This document shows, one piece after another, positions 37,501 through 44,710 of a stretch of 64,000 nt of DNA; the stretch's first letter is position 1, and each line of letters begins with the position of its first letter. Where the stretch lies: positions 69,369 through 133,368 of the forward strand of contig CAJJLZ010000004.1 in NCBI GenBank assembly GCA_905192745.1. The letters run 5' to 3'. Origin of the DNA: an uncultured Oscillospiraceae bacterium (GTDB lineage: Bacteria > Bacillota > Clostridia > Oscillospirales > Acutalibacteraceae). The position numbers and the translations under genes are program-made. The notes below the pieces were generated by a model, which was given only the letters and a program-made list of their open reading frames with translations, was not told where the DNA came from and did no database searches.

Positions 37501-37815
37501 GTTCTTTTTGTAAATAGAGCTGATTTCGCCGCTGACCACAAAACGCGGAGGTTCGCCCGCCCCGGCCGTATCGTTTTTCCGCCTGTATTCGTCCTTCAGA
37601 ACATACAGTCCCTCTTCGGCCGGGCGGAGCTTTTCCTTCAGTTCCGTTCTCCAGGCAGGATGAGTGAAATCACCGGTTCCCAGCAGCCGGATTCCTTTAC
37701 GCCCCGCCCACAAATCCAGATATTCCGGAACGCATTCGCGGCTGGTAGCCCGGGAATAGCGGGAATGAATGTGCAGATCGGCGATGTATTCTTCAACGGC
37801 CTGTTTGGTTTCCAT
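34561..37815 (-). CDS. Fusion of endonuclease Q (PHP + zinc finger) with UvrD/PcrA-type helicase, C-terminal clamp motif
   Basis: The 1084-residue protein joins two enzymes. Residues 1 to about 440 match the endonuclease Q family: PHP motif DLHIHS (13-18), GTGDFTH (46-52), PAHIWTPHF (166-174), SNSDAHS (224-230), and a C4 zinc finger (C283, C286, C299, C302). Endonuclease Q nicks DNA 5' of deaminated bases and abasic sites. Residues about 470-1060 are an SF1A helicase with Walker A AGPGTGKTKT (494-503), LLVDEFQD, GDPDQAIYGFRG, TLHGSKGLEFPVV and VGITRAKEELLL. The last residues, QLSLF (1079-1083), are the consensus beta-clamp-binding motif. A second, weaker QLCFF lies at 428-432, where a stand-alone EndoQ would end. 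It follows radC by 23 bases. Confidence 0.9.
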   Translation of the reverse strand: METKQAVEEYIADLHIHSRYSRATSRECVPEYLDLWAGRKGIRLLGTGDFTHPAWRTELKEKLRPAEEGLYVLKDEYRRKNDTAGAGEPPRFVVSGEISSIYKKNGRVRKVHNLILLPGLDEAEAIAVKLEAIGNIHSDGRPILGLDSRDLLEIVLDACPQAVFIPAHIWTPHFSLFGAFSGFDTIEECFGDLTPYIHALETGLSSDPPMNWRLSALDSYRLVSNSDAHSPSKLGREANLFAAALSYPALASALNGTERDGFMGTIEFFPEEGKYHLDGHRNCGQCLTPSEAEQAGGKCPVCGRKLTTGVLHRVEQLADRPEGFVLPGAPPFESLVPLAEVIAASTGRSASGVRVTAQYEALLRELGPEFYILRKAPLPDVEKAAGPCVAEGIRRMRCGKVKRIPGYDGEYGKIGLLDKEEIDRLSGQLCFFGAEPRKKDPKPRAVSAVQKAAKKEAELSEELLPARNGDLMAELNEEQRMAVTATEPAVAVIAGPGTGKTKTLVSRIVYLVKERGVKPSAITAVTFTNKAAGEMRERLEKAFGGRREIKGMTIGTFHAIGLRLLEEQGMTAAVADEAEVEAAASEVIGEFSLSLSPAKFLQTVSRIKNGGAASGQIPQAALSAYDRRLESAGVLDFDDILIRSLSLSENGAVGKERFSFLLVDEFQDINDIQYRLVEAWSRKGSSLFVIGDPDQAIYGFRGSDSRCFDRLRETFPALRSIRLVKNYRSAPPILRCALPVIDRNPPPEGGRALEPQRDKGAPVRRLQAPDEFSEGIFIAKEINRMVGGMDMLDAQSLRIRNASVGFSDIAVLYRTHRQAETLETCLRREGIPYTVTGRESYLSDESVRGTLGFFRFLLNPADKSGLRACLQSLGCPRKTIRAFEEQIPHPEKIRSSGDLPSGFQTEEGLRKWAELTEAYALRVRKEKPSALIREWLDDSGLPEKEPLLRLQRAAVFHNRFSGFLRNLATGEEGDICRSGEKSYRGDAVSLMTLHGSKGLEFPVVFLCGVRRGVLPLEQPGQTTDIAEERRLFYVGITRAKEELLLLNSGEASCFLEDIPTFLLDIGHTMEGAPPYGGKQLSLFE

Positions 37816-37838
37816 TGTATTTTTTCATCCCCGTTTCC

Positions 37839-38696
37839 TCAGAGTTCTTCATCCTTTGCAATTTTCCGCTGCCGCTGCTCAGGAGGATCACCGGTCCGGA
37901 ACAGCGCCGCCATGGCGGGCGTGCTGCGCATGGAAACGTAATCGTCCTCAGCCACCACAAGATGATCCACCAGCTGTACGCCGGCCACATGAAGAACCTG
38001 TGCGATCGTCCGTGTGCTGGCCTGATCCTCCGCGCTGGGCAGAGCGAACCCGCTGGGATGATTATGAGCGAGCACCACCGCTGTCGCATGGCTGATAATC
38101 GCCTGTTCCAGCACTTTTCGGACGCTGATTTCCGTCGCGTTGAGGCTTCCTTCCGAAACAAAGGTGCAGCTCAGAACCTTGCATTTGTTGTCCATGCAGA
38201 CGACCAGCACCCGTTCGTTCTGTTCGCCGAAAAATTTGGGAAGAATAAAAGCGCCGATCTTTTCGGGAGAATCCAGAATCATATCCTTCGGCAGTTCGCC
38301 GTCGTTATATTCCCGAATCAGGGAGCCGCTCAGGCGAATCAGGACAGCGGCGCCGGAGGTCATCCCCTTGATTTTGATTAAATCTTCATAGGAAGCTTTC
38401 AGAACACCGGGAAGATTTCCGAAGGCGTCCAGCAGGGCGTGAGCGATTTCATTGGTATCCCGTCTGGGAATTCCGAAAAACAGCAGCAATTCCAGAATCT
38501 GATGCGTTTCAAATCCGCGGAGACCGTCCCGCAGGAAACGCTGCTTCAGCCGTTCCCTGTGTCCTTCGTGTACGTTTTTGGGAAATTGGCACGGTTTCCC
38601 CGCTTCCTTTGCCGCACCCGGATTATCCGGCCCCTGTCCGAAGCAATCGCCGTTTTTTGCCTCCGGTTCTTTTTCCAACGCTTTCACTGCATCCAC
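37839..38696 (-). CDS. radC: RadC-family JAMM/MPN protein
   Basis: The product is about 285 residues, with a helix-hairpin-helix region (LIKIKGMTSGAAVLI) and a C-terminal JAMM metal site (Glu in FVSEGSLN, then AHNHPSG and the Asp of SAED). RadC proteins are widespread, but their reaction is not established; the name reflects an old repair phenotype. The start is probably GTG at 38696, with AAGGA 10 bases upstream. The open frame runs much further upstream, but that part is antisense to the pseudouridine synthase gene and lies upstream of the promoter. It heads a two-gene unit with the EndoQ-helicase. Confidence 0.85.
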   Translation of the reverse strand: MDAVKALEKEPEAKNGDCFGQGPDNPGAAKEAGKPCQFPKNVHEGHRERLKQRFLRDGLRGFETHQILELLLFFGIPRRDTNEIAHALLDAFGNLPGVLKASYEDLIKIKGMTSGAAVLIRLSGSLIREYNDGELPKDMILDSPEKIGAFILPKFFGEQNERVLVVCMDNKCKVLSCTFVSEGSLNATEISVRKVLEQAIISHATAVVLAHNHPSGFALPSAEDQASTRTIAQVLHVAGVQLVDHLVVAEDDYVSMRSTPAMAALFRTGDPPEQRQRKIAKDEEL

Positions 38697-38733
38697 CGCC
38701 GTTTCATCCTTCCACACAGCTGTTATACTGTCG

Positions 38734-38762
38734 ATTATACCAGAAAAACAATGTTTTGAAAA
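38734..38762 (-). promoter_or_regulatory. Promoter of radC and the EndoQ-helicase gene
   Basis: TTTTCA (38757-38762) and TATAAT (38734-38739) lie 17 bases apart on the minus strand, with TGG before the -10. The -35 overlaps that of the divergent promoter. Confidence 0.7.
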
Positions 38763-38783
38763 GGCGGGCAAATATGATACAAT
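38756..38783 (+). promoter_or_regulatory. Promoter of the pseudouridine synthase gene
   Basis: TTGAAA (38756-38761) and TACAAT (38778-38783) are 16 bases apart, with TGA before the -10. Its -35 overlaps the minus-strand -35 of radC. Confidence 0.65.
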
Positions 38784-38888
38784 AGCAACGGCAGCGCCGC
38801 CGGATAAGGCCGCACAGAAACCGTCCGAGGGCGCTGCGGCATAAGGAAACGCGGCTGCTTCTATCAAAAAAAGAAAGCGGGAAAAACG

Positions 38889-39869
38889 ATGAAGTCCATC
38901 ACGATACGGGCGAACGACGCTGGACAGCGTCTGGATAAATTCCTTACAAAAACCTTCGGGAACCTGCCGGTTTCCATGATGTACAAGGGAATCCGCACCA
39001 AGGATATCAAGATTAACGGCAAGCGCTGTCAGATATCTACACGGCTGACAGAGGGCGATGTGGTCACCATATATCTGAAGGATGAATTCCTGATTGAAGC
39101 GCCGGCCGCTCTGGAATTCATGAGCGCGTCCAAAAAGCTGGATATCGTTTATGAAGATGAAAATCTCCTCCTTTTGAACAAAAAGGTGGGACTTCTCGTC
39201 CATCCGGATGACAAAGAATACCGGGACACCCTGATTTTCCGGGTTCAGCGGTATCTGTATGAAAAAGGCGAATACGATCCGGAAAAGGAAAACTGCTTTA
39301 CACCTGCACTGGTAAACCGGATTGACCGGAACACCTGCGGGATCGTGATTGCCGCGAAAAACGCCGCCGCACTGCGCATTCTCAATGAAAAACTGCGGGC
39401 GCGGGAAATCCGGAAATTCTACCTCTGTATTGTCCACGGGATGATGGAGAAAAAAGAAGATACGCTGGAAGGCTATCTGGAAAAGGATGAGGAGAGAAAC
39501 CGTGTGTTTATCCGCCGGCAGATGATGGACGGCGCGCGGTCCATCCGCACACGATACCGCGTTCTGGGCGAAAAGAACGGGTTTTCCCTGCTGGAGATCG
39601 AACTGCTGACCGGGCGAACTCACCAGATTCGCGCTCATCTGGCCTCCATCGGGCATCCCCTGCTCGGCGACGGGAAGTACGGTACCAACGCCCTGAACAA
39701 AGGCACGGGGTACGACAAGCAGGCGTTGTGTTCCTATCGGCTGATTTTTGATTTTCAGGATACGGCGGCGGACGAAAATCCTCTCGCGTACCTTCGGGGG
39801 AAGGAAGTGGCGCTGGAGGACGTCTGGTTTGTATCGGAGTTCTGGAAGGGTATCGGATCAGGGCGTTAG
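38889..39869 (+). CDS. RluC/RluD-family pseudouridine synthase
   Basis: The 326-residue enzyme isomerises uridine to pseudouridine in rRNA. An N-terminal S4 RNA-binding domain (about 1-75, with AGQRLDKFLTK) is followed by the catalytic domain with VNRIDRNTCG, where the Asp is the catalytic residue, and the LLTGRTHQIRAH motif. Between S4 and the catalytic core there is a helical spacer. Which uridine is modified is not readable; relatives act on 23S rRNA. It is divergent from radC with a shared -35 region and is followed by a bidirectional terminator. Confidence 0.92.
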   Translation: MKSITIRANDAGQRLDKFLTKTFGNLPVSMMYKGIRTKDIKINGKRCQISTRLTEGDVVTIYLKDEFLIEAPAALEFMSASKKLDIVYEDENLLLLNKKVGLLVHPDDKEYRDTLIFRVQRYLYEKGEYDPEKENCFTPALVNRIDRNTCGIVIAAKNAAALRILNEKLRAREIRKFYLCIVHGMMEKKEDTLEGYLEKDEERNRVFIRRQMMDGARSIRTRYRVLGEKNGFSLLEIELLTGRTHQIRAHLASIGHPLLGDGKYGTNALNKGTGYDKQALCSYRLIFDFQDTAADENPLAYLRGKEVALEDVWFVSEFWKGIGSGR

Positions 39870-39915
39870 AAACGGAAGAAAAACCGGGATATCCCCTTCA
39901 CTAAAATGCCATAAA

Positions 39916-39948
39916 AAAATTTCCGTTGCATATCACAGCGGAAATTTT
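39916..39948. terminator. Bidirectional terminator after the pseudouridine synthase gene
   Basis: 10-bp arms (39916-39925 and 39939-39948) with a 13-base loop end in T-stretches on both strands. It marks the boundary with the AT-rich ABC island. Confidence 0.75.
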
Positions 39949-40035
39949 CTGGTGCCTGTGCGACGAAATAGCACAATTCAACTATATCATACCTAACACT
40001 TTATGGCACGGTATTTCATATTTCAAGCAATGGAA

Positions 40036-40470
40036 CTAATCGTTTTTTATTGATGCAAACTTCATTGCCTTTCTCATGTTTTCTTCAAACTTTTCTGCCG
40101 AAATCAGTGCAATTCCTTCCTCATCGCCAAGTACAATCAGGCGTTTTCCTCCGACAAGTCCAAATTTGTCTCTTGCATCTTTTGGGATAACTATTTGACC
40201 TCTGTCGTTTATTGTAATAGAACCCCAAATGTTTTTGCCCTTAGGAGCAGGCGGTATCGTTCCGATTCCATCTGCTGTTTCCGATTTCATCAAGCTATCA
40301 ATGGTTACGCCGTACACAGTTGCAAGCAAACTGCATTTTTCAATGTCTGGAACGGTAGCTCCGGTTTCCCATTTTGCGTATGCTTGTCGAGAAATACTTA
40401 TTTTTTCCGCAATCTCTTCCTGTGAGAATCCGTGAATATTACGAAGCATCACTAAATTTTCCTTTAGCAT
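40036..40470 (-). CDS. XRE-family regulator fused to an AbrB/SpoVT domain
   Basis: The 144-residue product has an N-terminal Cro/C1 helix-turn-helix (about 1-62, FSQEEIAEKISISRQAYAKWE) and a C-terminal AbrB/MazE/SpoVT-type swapped-hairpin domain (about 80-125, ITINDRGQIVIPKDARDKFG). Both halves bind DNA in their own families. It is the last gene of an AT-rich three-gene unit and probably controls the ABC transporter in front of it. Base composition differs from the chromosome around it. Confidence 0.88.
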   Translation of the reverse strand: MLKENLVMLRNIHGFSQEEIAEKISISRQAYAKWETGATVPDIEKCSLLATVYGVTIDSLMKSETADGIGTIPPAPKGKNIWGSITINDRGQIVIPKDARDKFGLVGGKRLIVLGDEEGIALISAEKFEENMRKAMKFASIKND

Positions 40471-40483
40471 GATAAGCCGTCCT

Positions 40484-41137
40484 TTATAAATCTATTTTTT
40501 CAAATCTCTTGCAGGATTTTCTATACGAAATCCAAGTGATAATCAAGAAGGCAAAGATTCCTGCCAATAGCAACGATAATTGAATTGGCAAATATTCTGT
40601 TCCGAATGCATTTAACCTCTCAAGACCGGGCAAATGATGAAGTGCTTCTCCGATACAGATGGTAAGAAAAGCTACAACAATATAAGTTACAAACGGTCGA
40701 CCGAACTTATAGGCTGTTTTGAAAAATCCGCCCACAAAAACTGCATTAAAAAGTCCGAAAATAAAGAATGCCAAGCCAAATGCGAAACAGTTTGCATTCA
40801 TCAGCGCATTCGTTCTATATACGGATGCCCCAGCAAAGAGTGTCATTCTGAAAATGACGGCAATTCCCATGAGTATCAAACTGCACAATTCTATGAAACA
40901 TACAAAGATGTACTTTCCTTTTACAACATCTCGCTTTGCAATCGGAAGCAAGGCAGAAAATAATATATCATTTGTTTCTCTTGCATTTTGGAAGCTTTGA
41001 AATATTCCCAATGTAACGAAGAAAACACCGCAAAGAATCGGATATCCGGGAATGAAAAACATCAGTCCGAAAAGAATAAACAAATAGGAGAGGTACGATG
41101 CACTGAGCTTTAACTCTTTTGTCATGATGTTACGCAT
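40484..41137 (-). CDS. ABC-2 type transporter permease
   Basis: The 217-residue protein has six likely membrane segments (about 15-30, 32-50, 80-98, 115-140, 150-165 and 185-205) and no other domain, as in small ABC-2 permeases that pair with BcrA/YtrB-like ATPases. It begins 8 bases inside the ATPase gene, which suggests translational coupling. Substrate unknown; relatives export antibiotics, peptides or act in envelope stress. Confidence 0.82.
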   Translation of the reverse strand: MRNIMTKELKLSASYLSYLFILFGLMFFIPGYPILCGVFFVTLGIFQSFQNARETNDILFSALLPIAKRDVVKGKYIFVCFIELCSLILMGIAVIFRMTLFAGASVYRTNALMNANCFAFGLAFFIFGLFNAVFVGGFFKTAYKFGRPFVTYIVVAFLTICIGEALHHLPGLERLNAFGTEYLPIQLSLLLAGIFAFLIITWISYRKSCKRFEKIDL

Positions 41138-41852
41138 TCAAAGCACCTCTTTCCAAACGCAAAATGGTTTCTTCGAGGCTTTCGCCGTCTGTTGAAAAGC
41201 GACTGATGAAATCCGTTTTGGGTAGTGATGCAACGATTTGTCCTTTGGAAATGTACACAATATCATCTGCACATTTTTCAATGTCGGAAATGATATGAGT
41301 TGAAAAAAAGATAACAACACCGTTAATCTTTAACTCAGCAAACAAATCGAGCAGCTCGTCTCTTGAAAAAGGATCAAGTCCGCTTGTAGGCTCATCGAGA
41401 ATAAGCACTTTGGCATTATGAGAAAGGGCTATCAAAAGGTTGCTTTTTACTTTCATACCTTCTGACAGTTCAAGTGCCGTCTTGCTTTCATCGAGTTGAA
41501 AAAGGCCTAGATATTTGTGATAAGATTCCTCATCCCATGTGTCATAACAATTTTTAACAACCTCGATAATATCCCGTATACTTTTTCTCGGATACCAGTT
41601 TACCGAGCCGGTAGAATAACCGATATGTTTCTTGATTTCAGTTTCATTTTTGGAAAGTGATTTACCAAAATAGTTTATTTCTCCGCTATCGGGATGAACT
41701 AAATTCAACATCGATTTTATCGTAGTAGTTTTTCCCGCACCGTTTCTACCGATAAATCCCGTTATCCTACCTTCTTCAATTTGAAAAGAAACATCTTTCA
41801 ACCGGAATGTAGGATATGTCTTGTTAAGTTTTTGAACCTCTACAATACTCAT
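41130..41852 (-). CDS. ABC transporter ATP-binding protein
   Basis: The 240-residue ATPase shows Walker A GRNGAGKTT, the Q-loop region, signature LSEGMKVK (a variant of LSGGQ), Walker B VLILDEPTSGLD and the switch His in FSTHIISD. The ATG at 41852 is used because GGAGG is 5 bases upstream; an in-frame ATG at 41864 lies on that site. The LSEGMK signature is common in GntR/XRE-linked ABC-2 exporters of the YtrB type. It is first in the unit with the permease and the XRE-AbrB regulator. Confidence 0.9.
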   Translation of the reverse strand: MSIVEVQKLNKTYPTFRLKDVSFQIEEGRITGFIGRNGAGKTTTIKSMLNLVHPDSGEINYFGKSLSKNETEIKKHIGYSTGSVNWYPRKSIRDIIEVVKNCYDTWDEESYHKYLGLFQLDESKTALELSEGMKVKSNLLIALSHNAKVLILDEPTSGLDPFSRDELLDLFAELKINGVVIFFSTHIISDIEKCADDIVYISKGQIVASLPKTDFISRFSTDGESLEETILRLERGALNA

Positions 41853-41922
41853 ATTATCCTCCATGAATTTGATTTATATGAATATTGTAAACTATAGTTG
41901 CCCGAATTTTAACCAACTGCAG

Positions 41923-41949
41923 ATAACACGTTTTAATGAAATATGTTAT
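41923..41949. promoter_or_regulatory. Inverted repeat upstream of the ABC operon, possible operator
   Basis: ATAACA and TGTTAT are separated by 15 bases within the AT-rich region about 70 bases before the ATPase start. A role as a site for the XRE-AbrB protein is inference. Confidence 0.3.
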
Positions 41950-42032
41950 GTTAAGTTGCATACTGGTAAAAAAGTACATTCTTTCAACAATGACAAACAG
42001 CCGCATCCTATTTGGAAAAGGAAATATATAAA

Positions 42033-42084
42033 AATAACAACCCTTGTATCGAACACGAATGGTTCAGATATAAGAGTTGTTATT
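42033..42084 (-). terminator. Terminator of the tRNA Val-Asp-Phe operon
   Basis: A long interrupted stem (AATAACAAC with GTTGTTATT at its base, then CTTGTATC with GATATAAG) is followed on the minus strand by TTTTATATATTT. Confidence 0.75.
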
Positions 42085-42089
42085 ATGGT

Positions 42090-42165
42090 TGGTGCCTCCG
42101 ACCGGAATCGAACCAGTGACACGTGGATTTTCAGTCCACTGCTCTACCGACTGAGCTACAGAGGC
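42090..42165 (-). tRNA. tRNA-Phe(GAA)
   Basis: A 76-nt cloverleaf on the minus strand has acceptor GCCTCTG, anticodon loop CTGAAAA (GAA), T-loop TTCGATT, A73 and encoded CCA. It is third in the tRNA operon. Confidence 0.97.
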
Positions 42166-42170
42166 AAATT

Positions 42171-42247
42171 TGGCGACCCGGAACGGGCTCGAACCGTCGA
42201 CCTCTAGCGTGACAGGCTAGCGTTCTAACCAGCTGAACTACCGGGCC
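42171..42247 (-). tRNA. tRNA-Asp(GTC)
   Basis: A 77-nt cloverleaf on the minus strand has anticodon loop CTGTCAC (GTC), G73 as expected for Asp, and encoded CCA. It is second in the operon, 5 bases from tRNA-Phe. Confidence 0.97.
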
Positions 42248-42257
42248 AAATCCAAAG

Positions 42258-42333
42258 TGGTGGGAACAACAGGGCTCGAACCTGTGACCCCCTGCTTGTA
42301 AGGCAGGTGCTCTCCCAGCTGAGCTATGCTCCC
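42258..42333 (-). tRNA. tRNA-Val(TAC)
   Basis: A 76-nt cloverleaf on the minus strand has acceptor GGGAGCA, anticodon loop CTTACAA (TAC), A73 and encoded CCA. It is first in the operon. Confidence 0.97.
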
Positions 42334-42378
42334 AATTTGTCCGCTCGGAATGACAACCCGTCACCGGCGACGCTGTAT

Positions 42379-42407
42379 ATAATACTATATCCGACAAGGG
42401 ATGTCAA
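42379..42407 (-). promoter_or_regulatory. Promoter of the tRNA Val-Asp-Phe operon
   Basis: TTGACA (42402-42407) and TATTAT (42379-42384) are 17 bases apart on the minus strand. Confidence 0.85.
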
Positions 42408-42525
42408 TATAAAACCATTAAAAAAAGTAAATTCGTGATAATTCCCAAGCCGTTTTCCTGACGGGGGAATTCTTCCGTCTGTTCCCCCCTTTCCGTCGTT
42501 CCTTCCGGATAAACGACAGGCGCTG

Positions 42526-43419
42526 TCAGCGGTCATTGGGAGCTGCCGTCTGGGAGGCGATTGCTTCCAGCTCCGACTTCGTAAAGGTATATACCTTGTC
42601 GCAAAACTGACAAGCCGCCTCCACCCTGCCGCTTTCATCCGGGAGAGAAAGCAGCTCCTCCGAGTTCATGGACGCAAACGCGCGGACTACCCGGTCACGG
42701 GAGCAATTGCAGCGATAGGCCGGTGCGTATTCATCCAGAATTTCATAACCGAACCCATCCAGCGCCCGGGCGCAGATTTCCTCGGGTGTCAATCCGTTAT
42801 CCAGCATTACCGTCATCGGGTCCAGTGCGGCGACATTTTTTTCAATCCGGTCGATCACTTCTTCCGGGCAAAAGGGCAGCAACTGAATCAGCAGCCCTCC
42901 CGCCGCGCGGACGGTCAAATCCGGATTAACCAGCACGCCCAGAGCGCAGACAGTGGGCACCTGCTCGCTGACCGCATAATAGCTGGTGATATCCTCGGCA
43001 ATTTCGCCCGAGACGATCGGCGTACAGCCGATATAAGGCTCCGCCCCGCCGGTGTCCTTTATTACATACAGCATCCCGTCGGTCCCCACCGCGCCGCTGA
43101 CATCCAGCTTTCCATTCGGCTTCAGCGGAATTTCCACCACGGGATTCGCCGCATATCCCCTGACGTTCCCCTCGCTGTCGGATACCGCCATTACTGTGCC
43201 GGAAGGGCCGCCTCCGTTGATTTTCAGAGTCAGCGCATCGTCTTTCCCCTTCAGCATGATGCCCATCATGGAACCGGCGGTCAGCAGCCGTCCAAGTCCC
43301 GCCGTTATCACGGCGGAGGTCTTATGAATCTGTTCCGCTTCGGCAACGATATCGGTGGAATCCAGCACCATAGCCATTACCGTGGCATCACTGGTAAGGC
43401 AGCGTATCGCTTTACTCAT
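42526..43419 (-). CDS. hslO: Redox-regulated chaperone Hsp33
   Basis: Hsp33 is a holdase switched on by oxidation. The 297-residue protein ends with the zinc centre of four cysteines (CNCS and CQFC) that forms disulfides under oxidative stress. The N-terminal part carries the family features (GRLLTAGSMMG, GNVRGYAANP). It follows the methyltransferase gene at 43446 by 26 bases on the same strand. Confidence 0.95.
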   Translation of the reverse strand: MSKAIRCLTSDATVMAMVLDSTDIVAEAEQIHKTSAVITAGLGRLLTAGSMMGIMLKGKDDALTLKINGGGPSGTVMAVSDSEGNVRGYAANPVVEIPLKPNGKLDVSGAVGTDGMLYVIKDTGGAEPYIGCTPIVSGEIAEDITSYYAVSEQVPTVCALGVLVNPDLTVRAAGGLLIQLLPFCPEEVIDRIEKNVAALDPMTVMLDNGLTPEEICARALDGFGYEILDEYAPAYRCNCSRDRVVRAFASMNSEELLSLPDESGRVEAACQFCDKVYTFTKSELEAIASQTAAPNDR

Positions 43420-43445
43420 AGAAACGTGCTCCTCGTAACAACAAA

Positions 43446-44210
43446 TTATTCCGCCCGCCTTCTCGCGACATAGACAGCGCGCTCCCCGTCAACCGGCAGA
43501 GCATCCGTGGTCATATCCCCATACACCGCCAGCGTATCAAAGCCCGCGCCGTCCAGCAGGCGGCGAAGGGTGCGTTCCGTATAGGCCCGCTCCCTTACCG
43601 TATCGGTAAAACGGCGGCAAAGGCCGCCGCTTTCATCCTCGGCCACAAAAAAATCAAGCTGCATGTCCACCTCGCAGGTGCGCTCGATCAGCCGATTGCG
43701 CCAGACGCAGAGGAAATCCTCCTCCTCAAACACAAAGGCGTTGTCCCCCAATATCTCCCGGTGCTTATAAGGGGTGTTGACGTCGAACACAAACAGCCCG
43801 CCCGGTTCAATAAAGAGGCGGAGACGGCGGAACACCTCGGCCAGATCGTCCGTCCGGCAGAGATGGTTCAGGCTGTCCAGCACACAAACCGCGCCGTCCA
43901 CCGTTCCATAAAGGTCGAGCTCCCGCATATCCTGGCAAAGCAGCAAGAGGGACATCCCGGCCTGATCCGCCTTTTCTCTCGCCCTGGCCAGCATCTCGTC
44001 CGATCCGTCCACCCCGATCACGTCGATCCCCCTTGCCGCAAGCGGAAGGCTCAAGCCTCCCGACCCGCAGGCGAGATCCAGCAGAGTGTCCGGCGGTTTC
44101 TCCGGCCGGAACCGGGCAAACAGAGACAGTAAATAAGCGGCGCGGCCTTCGTAATCCATGTCGTTCATCAACCGGTCGTAAAAGGAGGAAAACAAACCAT
44201 ATCCGCTCAA
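43446..44210 (-). CDS. Class I SAM-dependent methyltransferase
   Basis: The 254-residue protein has the SAM motif LDLACGSGGLSLPLAARG, the acidic strand GVDGSDEML and the CVLDSLNHL motif IV region. It starts with a family-typical YGLFSSFYDRLMNDMDY. The start is TTG at 44210, supported by AAAGGAG 9 bases upstream. Substrate unknown; such proteins are common in Firmicutes next to hslO-like or tRNA-related genes. It lies 30 bases after the yerC-like gene. Confidence 0.85.
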   Translation of the reverse strand: MSGYGLFSSFYDRLMNDMDYEGRAAYLLSLFARFRPEKPPDTLLDLACGSGGLSLPLAARGIDVIGVDGSDEMLARAREKADQAGMSLLLLCQDMRELDLYGTVDGAVCVLDSLNHLCRTDDLAEVFRRLRLFIEPGGLFVFDVNTPYKHREILGDNAFVFEEEDFLCVWRNRLIERTCEVDMQLDFFVAEDESGGLCRRFTDTVRERAYTERTLRRLLDGAGFDTLAVYGDMTTDALPVDGERAVYVARRRAE

Positions 44211-44240
44211 CAGGGCTTACTCCTTTCGAAAAAGAACGCT

Positions 44241-44555
44241 TTACTTCGCCGATTCTTCCTTTGCGGCTTTCTCCTCCATCCGGGAGAACACCATGTCGTA
44301 AGCGTCGCAGCCATAGATCAGCGAACGGTTAACGCGGCTGATGGTCGCGGTGGAAGCGCCGGTCGCCGCGACGATATCGCTGTACACCCGCTTATCGCTG
44401 AGCATCTTCGCCACCACGATCCGCTGTGACATGGCTTTGATTTCGGATACTGTACAGAGATCCTCAAAAAACTGATAGCATTCCTCGATGGAATGCAGCT
44501 CCAATATCGCCTGAAAGAGAAAATCGGCGTTTTCGTCCTTAATCTTGCTGTTCAT
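44241..44555 (-). CDS. YerC/TrpR-like DNA-binding protein
   Basis: The 104-residue product belongs to the TrpR-like YerC/YecD family, with the helix-turn-helix YSDIVAATGASTATISRVNRSL. It lacks an obvious corepressor pocket assignment, and the regulated genes are unknown; it may control the unit it heads. GGAGG lies 10 bases before the ATG. Confidence 0.9.
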   Translation of the reverse strand: MNSKIKDENADFLFQAILELHSIEECYQFFEDLCTVSEIKAMSQRIVVAKMLSDKRVYSDIVAATGASTATISRVNRSLIYGCDAYDMVFSRMEEKAAKEESAK

Positions 44556-44592
44556 GCTGCCTTTTCCTCCCTGATAAATGTTGTTTTTCTTT

Positions 44593-44601
44593 ATTTTAGC
44601 A
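44593..44601 (-). promoter_or_regulatory. Extended -10 promoter of the yerC-like gene
   Basis: TGCTAAAAT on the minus strand lies 37 bases before the start. A CACA-TGTG dyad (CACATTACAGTGTG) sits just upstream and could be an operator. Confidence 0.5.
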
Positions 44602-44672
44602 CATTACAGTGTGAAAAGGAAGAGGCTTTTTCCAAATAGTTTTTATATCCGTTTCTCCGCGTATTGAAATGA

Positions 44673-44700
44673 AAAAAACTCCGGACTTCCGGAGTTTTTT
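44673..44700 (-). terminator. Intrinsic terminator of tyrS
   Basis: 12-bp arms (44673-44684 and 44689-44700) with a 4-base loop end in T-runs on both strands, 10 bases beyond the tyrS stop. Confidence 0.9.
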
Positions 44701-44710
44701 TCATCTTGGG

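Noticed and set aside
38697..39656. Upstream extension of the radC reading frame to 605 residues
   Set aside because: This part is antisense to the pseudouridine synthase gene and lies upstream of the radC promoter; family length and the GTG at 38696 fit a protein of about 285 residues.
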